Assembly: GCA_016873595.1 (NCBI GenBank)
Contig: VGWZ01000082.1
Location: 1 to 8,304 of the forward strand
DNA length: 8,304 bases
Source: Nitrospira sp.
GTDB lineage: Bacteria; Nitrospirota; Thermodesulfovibrionia; Thermodesulfovibrionales; SM23-35
Direction of reading: 5' to 3'
The notes under the pieces: model-generated
The model's input: only the letters and a program-made list of their open reading frames with translations
The model's database searches: none
Told to the model about the DNA's origin: nothing
Position numbers and translations under genes: made by a program
In this document: positions 5,920-8,304 of the stretch, piece after piece
Layout: each line of letters starts with the position of its first letter
Numbering within the stretch: the stretch's first letter is position 1

Positions 5920-7162
5920 CTCTCCTCACTTCTGCTCCAAGCCTGAGAAGCTTTTCTTCCATCTTTTCGTATCCTCTCTTAAGGTGATAAAGCCTGTGTA
6001 TTGTCGTTTCCCCTTTTGCAGCAAGCGCTGCGACAACAAGTGATGCACTTGCCCTTAAATCAGTCGCCATTAAAGGAGCGCTTTTGAGCTTTTCAATTCC
6101 TCTCACTGTTGCAGTTCCGCCTTCTACAGTGATATCAGCTCCCATCCTCCTCAGTTCTGCAACATGCATAAACCTGTTTTCAAAGATCGTCTCTTTGATG
6201 ATGCTTGTCCTGTCAGCAATGCTCATGAGTGCCATAAATTGTGCCTGCATATCTGTTGGAAAACCGGGATATGGCCTTGTCTTCAGATCAACAGATTTTG
6301 GTCTGGAGGGTCCAAGGACACGTATACCATCTGACACATGCTCAAATACAAGACCTGCTTCCTTAAGCTTCATCATAGGGGCATCAAGATGATCCATCCT
6401 GCACCCTTTAATAAGGATGGTACTGCCTGTGATACCCGCGATCGTCATAAACGTTCCTGCTTCAATCCTGTCAGGAATAATTGAATAGTGTATCGGCTTC
6501 AGTTCATCAACTCCTTCTATCTCTATGATGCTCTCACCTGCACCTTGAATCTTTGCACCCATCGTGATGAGAGCATTTGCGAGATCTATCACCTCAGGCT
6601 CTCTCGCAGCATTTTCCAGTATTGTTTTGCCTTTCGCAAGAGCTGCAGCCATCATCAGGTTTTCGGTGCCTGTGACCGAGGGGATATCAAGATAAATTGA
6701 TGCACCTTTAAGCCTCTTTGCTTTTGCGATGACATAGCCTGATTCAAGTTTTATATCTGCACCCATTTTTTCGAGACCCATTAGATGGAGGTTTATAGGT
6801 CTTGCACCAATCGCACATCCTCCAGGAAGCGATACCTTTGCTTTACCGAATCTCGCAAGTAATGGCCCGAGTACGAGGATTGATGCACGCATTGTCCTCA
6901 CAAGGTCATAGGGAGCCTCAAGTGTGCGAATCTTTTCTGTATGTATAAAAGCTTTTCTTTTTTCATAGTGGAACTCTGCACCGAGATAGGTGAGCAGTTT
7001 GCCAATGGTGGTCACATCCTTCAAATCAGGTACCATATTGACAGTACTAAAACCGGATGTGAGAAGGGACGCAGCAATTATAGGAAGTGCTGCATTCTTT
7101 GCACCACTTATCTCAACTTCGCCCTTAAGTTTCTTACTGCCCTGAATGATCAGTTTATCCAA
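5909..7162 (-). CDS. murA: UDP-N-acetylglucosamine 1-carboxyvinyltransferase
   Basis: MurA transfers enolpyruvate from phosphoenolpyruvate to UDP-GlcNAc, the first committed step of peptidoglycan synthesis, in the cytosol. The 417-residue length is typical. Conserved residues are Lys22-Asn23 (SGAKNAALP), Arg92 (TMRAS), the catalytic Cys116 in PGGCAIGARP, Asp304 in PTDMQAQ, and Arg396 in the terminal RGYE motif. The Cys form implies the usual sensitivity to fosfomycin, unlike the Cys-to-Asp variants. The start is TTG at 7162-7160, chosen because a strong AAGGAG lies 7 bases upstream and the protein then begins MDKLIIQG as in relatives. The upstream membrane-protein gene ends 32 bases before, in the same direction, so the two are probably one operon. 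The 3' end overlaps the convergent peptidase gene by 11 bases. Confidence 0.97.
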   Translation of the reverse strand: MDKLIIQGSKKLKGEVEISGAKNAALPIIAASLLTSGFSTVNMVPDLKDVTTIGKLLTYLGAEFHYEKRKAFIHTEKIRTLEAPYDLVRTMRASILVLGPLLARFGKAKVSLPGGCAIGARPINLHLMGLEKMGADIKLESGYVIAKAKRLKGASIYLDIPSVTGTENLMMAAALAKGKTILENAAREPEVIDLANALITMGAKIQGAGESIIEIEGVDELKPIHYSIIPDRIEAGTFMTIAGITGSTILIKGCRMDHLDAPMMKLKEAGLVFEHVSDGIRVLGPSRPKSVDLKTRPYPGFPTDMQAQFMALMSIADRTSIIKETIFENRFMHVAELRRMGADITVEGGTATVRGIEKLKSAPLMATDLRASASLVVAALAAKGETTIHRLYHLKRGYEKMEEKLLRLGAEVRRVKE

Positions 7163-7169
7163 TGATACG

Positions 7170-7175
7170 CTCCTT
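7170..7175 (-). promoter_or_regulatory. Ribosome-binding site deciding the murA TTG start
   Basis: On the minus strand AAGGAG is followed by 7 bases and then TTG. This near-consensus site selects the uncommon TTG initiator; no ATG in frame lies at a comparable distance. Confidence 0.8.
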
Positions 7176-7194
7176 CGTTTTCATTCAGTTTATA

Positions 7195-7632
7195 TCATGA
7201 TAGATGAAAAACTAATATAATCCCCATCAGTAATAGCACTATTCCGCTTATCCTACCAAAAACCATTCCCGCCCTCAATCCAAACATCTTCACGGTTTGT
7301 GGTGTGACAAAGGGAAAGATGAGAAAGGTTAATCCTATGATGAAGACTCCTATAAGAGAAATGAACAAGATTTTTTGCCCGAATATTGGAATAAGGAGAC
7401 CGGATAATCCAAAAACGATACCTAAAGCGATTCCTTTATAAAATGAAAATAAATTTCTCTCAATAAATTGACACGTAGCAAAGACTGATTGTTCGCACTT
7501 CTCTGAACAAACAATAGCGCTCTCCTGCTGAGGGTCTGACTTTTTAATAGTCATTGTAATTTCTTTAAATTTTTTTCTGTTATTTTTTCCACACCAGAGA
7601 CATCTCGGGTTTTTTCCATATAATGCAAACAT
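7195..7632 (-). CDS. Small membrane protein with N-terminal cysteine (zinc-ribbon-like) motif, unknown function
   Basis: I do not recognise this 145-residue protein. Its N-terminal 60 residues are polar and carry Cys11-x2-Cys14 (CLWC) and Cys42-x3-Cys46 (CSEKC), with another Cys at 54. The four paired cysteines could form a treble-clef or ribbon-type zinc site. The rest is hydrophobic, with three likely membrane helices at about 66-83, 87-108 and 123-143, a proline break (FPFVTP) after the second, and few charges. There is no cleavable signal peptide. Start choice is supported by GGAAAGGA ending 8 bases before the ATG and by the first cysteine pair lying close to it. It is read with murA, 32 bases downstream, from a shared candidate promoter at 7674-7682. 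A role in metal or redox sensing at the membrane is possible but only a guess. Confidence 0.7.
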   Translation of the reverse strand: MFALYGKNPRCLWCGKNNRKKFKEITMTIKKSDPQQESAIVCSEKCEQSVFATCQFIERNLFSFYKGIALGIVFGLSGLLIPIFGQKILFISLIGVFIIGLTFLIFPFVTPQTVKMFGLRAGMVFGRISGIVLLLMGIILVFHLS

Positions 7633-7640
7633 GCAACGAA

Positions 7641-7648
7641 TCCTTTCC
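7641..7648 (-). promoter_or_regulatory. Ribosome-binding site of the small membrane protein
   Basis: On the minus strand GGAAAGGA ends 8 bases before the ATG at 7632. It supports this start over the internal methionine at residue 27, which would lose the first cysteine pair. Confidence 0.7.
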
Positions 7649-7673
7649 CGTTAATTTCATTGGATATAAACAC

Positions 7674-7682
7674 ATTATAACA
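7674..7682 (-). promoter_or_regulatory. Candidate extended -10 promoter for the membrane protein-murA unit
   Basis: On the minus strand the sequence reads TGTTATAAT, a perfect TGnTATAAT extended -10 box for a housekeeping sigma factor. No good -35 box is present at 16-18 bases, as is usual for this promoter class. Transcription would start near 7667, about 35 bases before the ATG. Confidence 0.55.
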
Positions 7683-7792
7683 GATTGAAGTCTGCGAAAG
7701 ACGACACCCCTGGGAACTCACAAGAGACTCTTTGTTATTTGCTGCAAAATATCATAAGATGATACAAATCGTTTTAAGAGAAAGAATTGTTG

Positions 7793-7801
7793 TGATATAC
7801 T
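7793..7801 (+). promoter_or_regulatory. Candidate extended -10 promoter for the methyltransferase
   Basis: TGATATACT matches the extended -10 pattern TGnTATAAT with one mismatch, and a weak TTTAAG lies 17 bases upstream. A perfect TATAAT also occurs at 7817-7822, but without a -35 at normal distance (TTGTGA is 21 bases away). Either would give a short leader before the ATG at 7848. Confidence 0.45.
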
Positions 7802-7847
7802 CAATCCAGCCCTGCTTATAATCTGAAATTAAGGTAAACTAACAAGT

Positions 7848-8304
7848 ATGGATGTCACGCTCGACACTATACGAAACATAAAAATATATCAGTCAAGAAC
7901 AGGATACCGTTTTTCTGTAGATGCTCTTCTTCTCTATGACTTCGTGAATCTCCAGAAGGTAAACGGTATTGCTGATCTTGGATCCGGGTCAGGAATTGTA
8001 GGAATTTTGCTTGCAAAAAAATATCCCGATGCAGAGGTTGCCCTGTTTGAGGTTCAGAATAACCTTGCCATGCTTGCAGAGAAAAATATTGTTTTAAATT
8101 CACTTGAAGATAGGGTGAAAGTGATCAAAGCAGATATTAGAGAAATAAAAAATGTTGGCGCATCACCAATTGCTCTTTCTTTCGACCTTGTTGTATCAAA
8201 CCCTCCTTTCAGGATTCTGAAGAGTGGTCGTATCAGTACAGAGGAAGAAAGGGCAATCGCAAGACATGAGATAAAACTAAAACTTCATGAGCTTGTCAAT
8301 GCGG
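7848..8304 (+). CDS. tRNA1(Val) A37 N6-methyltransferase-like protein, TrmN6/YfiC family (3' end missing)
   Basis: The frame runs open to the right window edge for 152 codons. It is a class I SAM-dependent methyltransferase. Residues 1-30 (IYQSRTGYRFSVDALLL) match the N-terminal element of the YfiC/TrmN6 group. Motif I is ADLGSGSGIVG (42-52), an acidic residue that would hold the SAM ribose is Glu68, and the catalytic NPPF motif of N6-adenine methyltransferases is at 118-121, followed by the ARHE segment (138-141). The E. coli relative methylates A37 of tRNA-Val. The start is the first ATG after an in-frame TAA at 7830; only a weak AAGG lies 13 bases upstream. It is divergent from the murA unit. 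The fold and NPPF chemistry are firm; the exact tRNA or other substrate is inferred by family. The missing third prevents a length check. Confidence 0.85.
   Translation, partial: MDVTLDTIRNIKIYQSRTGYRFSVDALLLYDFVNLQKVNGIADLGSGSGIVGILLAKKYPDAEVALFEVQNNLAMLAEKNIVLNSLEDRVKVIKADIREIKNVGASPIALSFDLVVSNPPFRILKSGRISTEEERAIARHEIKLKLHELVNA

Noticed and set aside
7867..8103. Minus-strand 78-codon frame opposite the methyltransferase
   Set aside because: The plus strand encodes clear methyltransferase motifs there.

Overview
The window is a bacterial chromosomal segment of moderate, slightly AT-leaning composition. It carries seven protein genes (two cut by the window edges) and an unusually dense load of short palindromic repeats. 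The gene mix is an AHDFNN-type hybrid histidine kinase, an AcuC-like deacetylase, a compact glycogen phosphorylase, a cytosolic M28 peptidase and MurA. Together with GTCATT-type dispersed repeats, this is reminiscent of Nitrospirota (Thermodesulfovibrio-like) or Desulfobacterota genomes. That assignment is inference from gene style only. MurA indicates a peptidoglycan-containing bacterium.

Layout, left to right. The plus-strand gene at 2-1345 is the 3' part of a PAS/histidine kinase/receiver hybrid sensor, with a C5/G5 palindrome embedded in frame in its catalytic half. The gap at 1346-1740 is largely filled by nested inverted-repeat elements. Then come acuC-like (1741-2871) and glgP (2931-4658), 59 bases apart and probably co-transcribed. 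The gap at 4659-5043 holds an inverted pair of 28-base hairpin repeats. An M28 metallopeptidase (5044-5919) follows and overlaps the convergent murA (7162-5909, minus strand) by 11 bases. Upstream of murA, in the same orientation and 32 bases away, lies a small cysteine-motif membrane protein (7632-7195). A 215-base divergent region with candidate extended -10 promoters on each strand separates it from the 5' part of a TrmN6/YfiC-like N6-adenine methyltransferase (7848 to the window end).

Functionally the genes look like ordinary housekeeping and accessory functions: signalling, storage-glucan breakdown, peptide turnover, cell-wall precursor synthesis and RNA modification. The acuC-glgP pair suggests, without proof, a link between protein deacetylation and glucan mobilisation.

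The most interesting content is the repeats. Four sequence families that look unrelated (starting GTCATTGCGAG, GTCATTCTGAG, GTCATGCTGAA and GTCATTCCCGT) share one architecture: a GTC head, a stem that generally begins AT and closes with AT, and a short tail (CTC, CTG, CTA or CCAGA). They occur as inverted pairs, sometimes one inside another. The two arms of one pair differ only by compensatory base-pair changes. This resembles REP/BIME elements mobilised by RAYT (Y1-type) transposases, but no transposase is present in the window.
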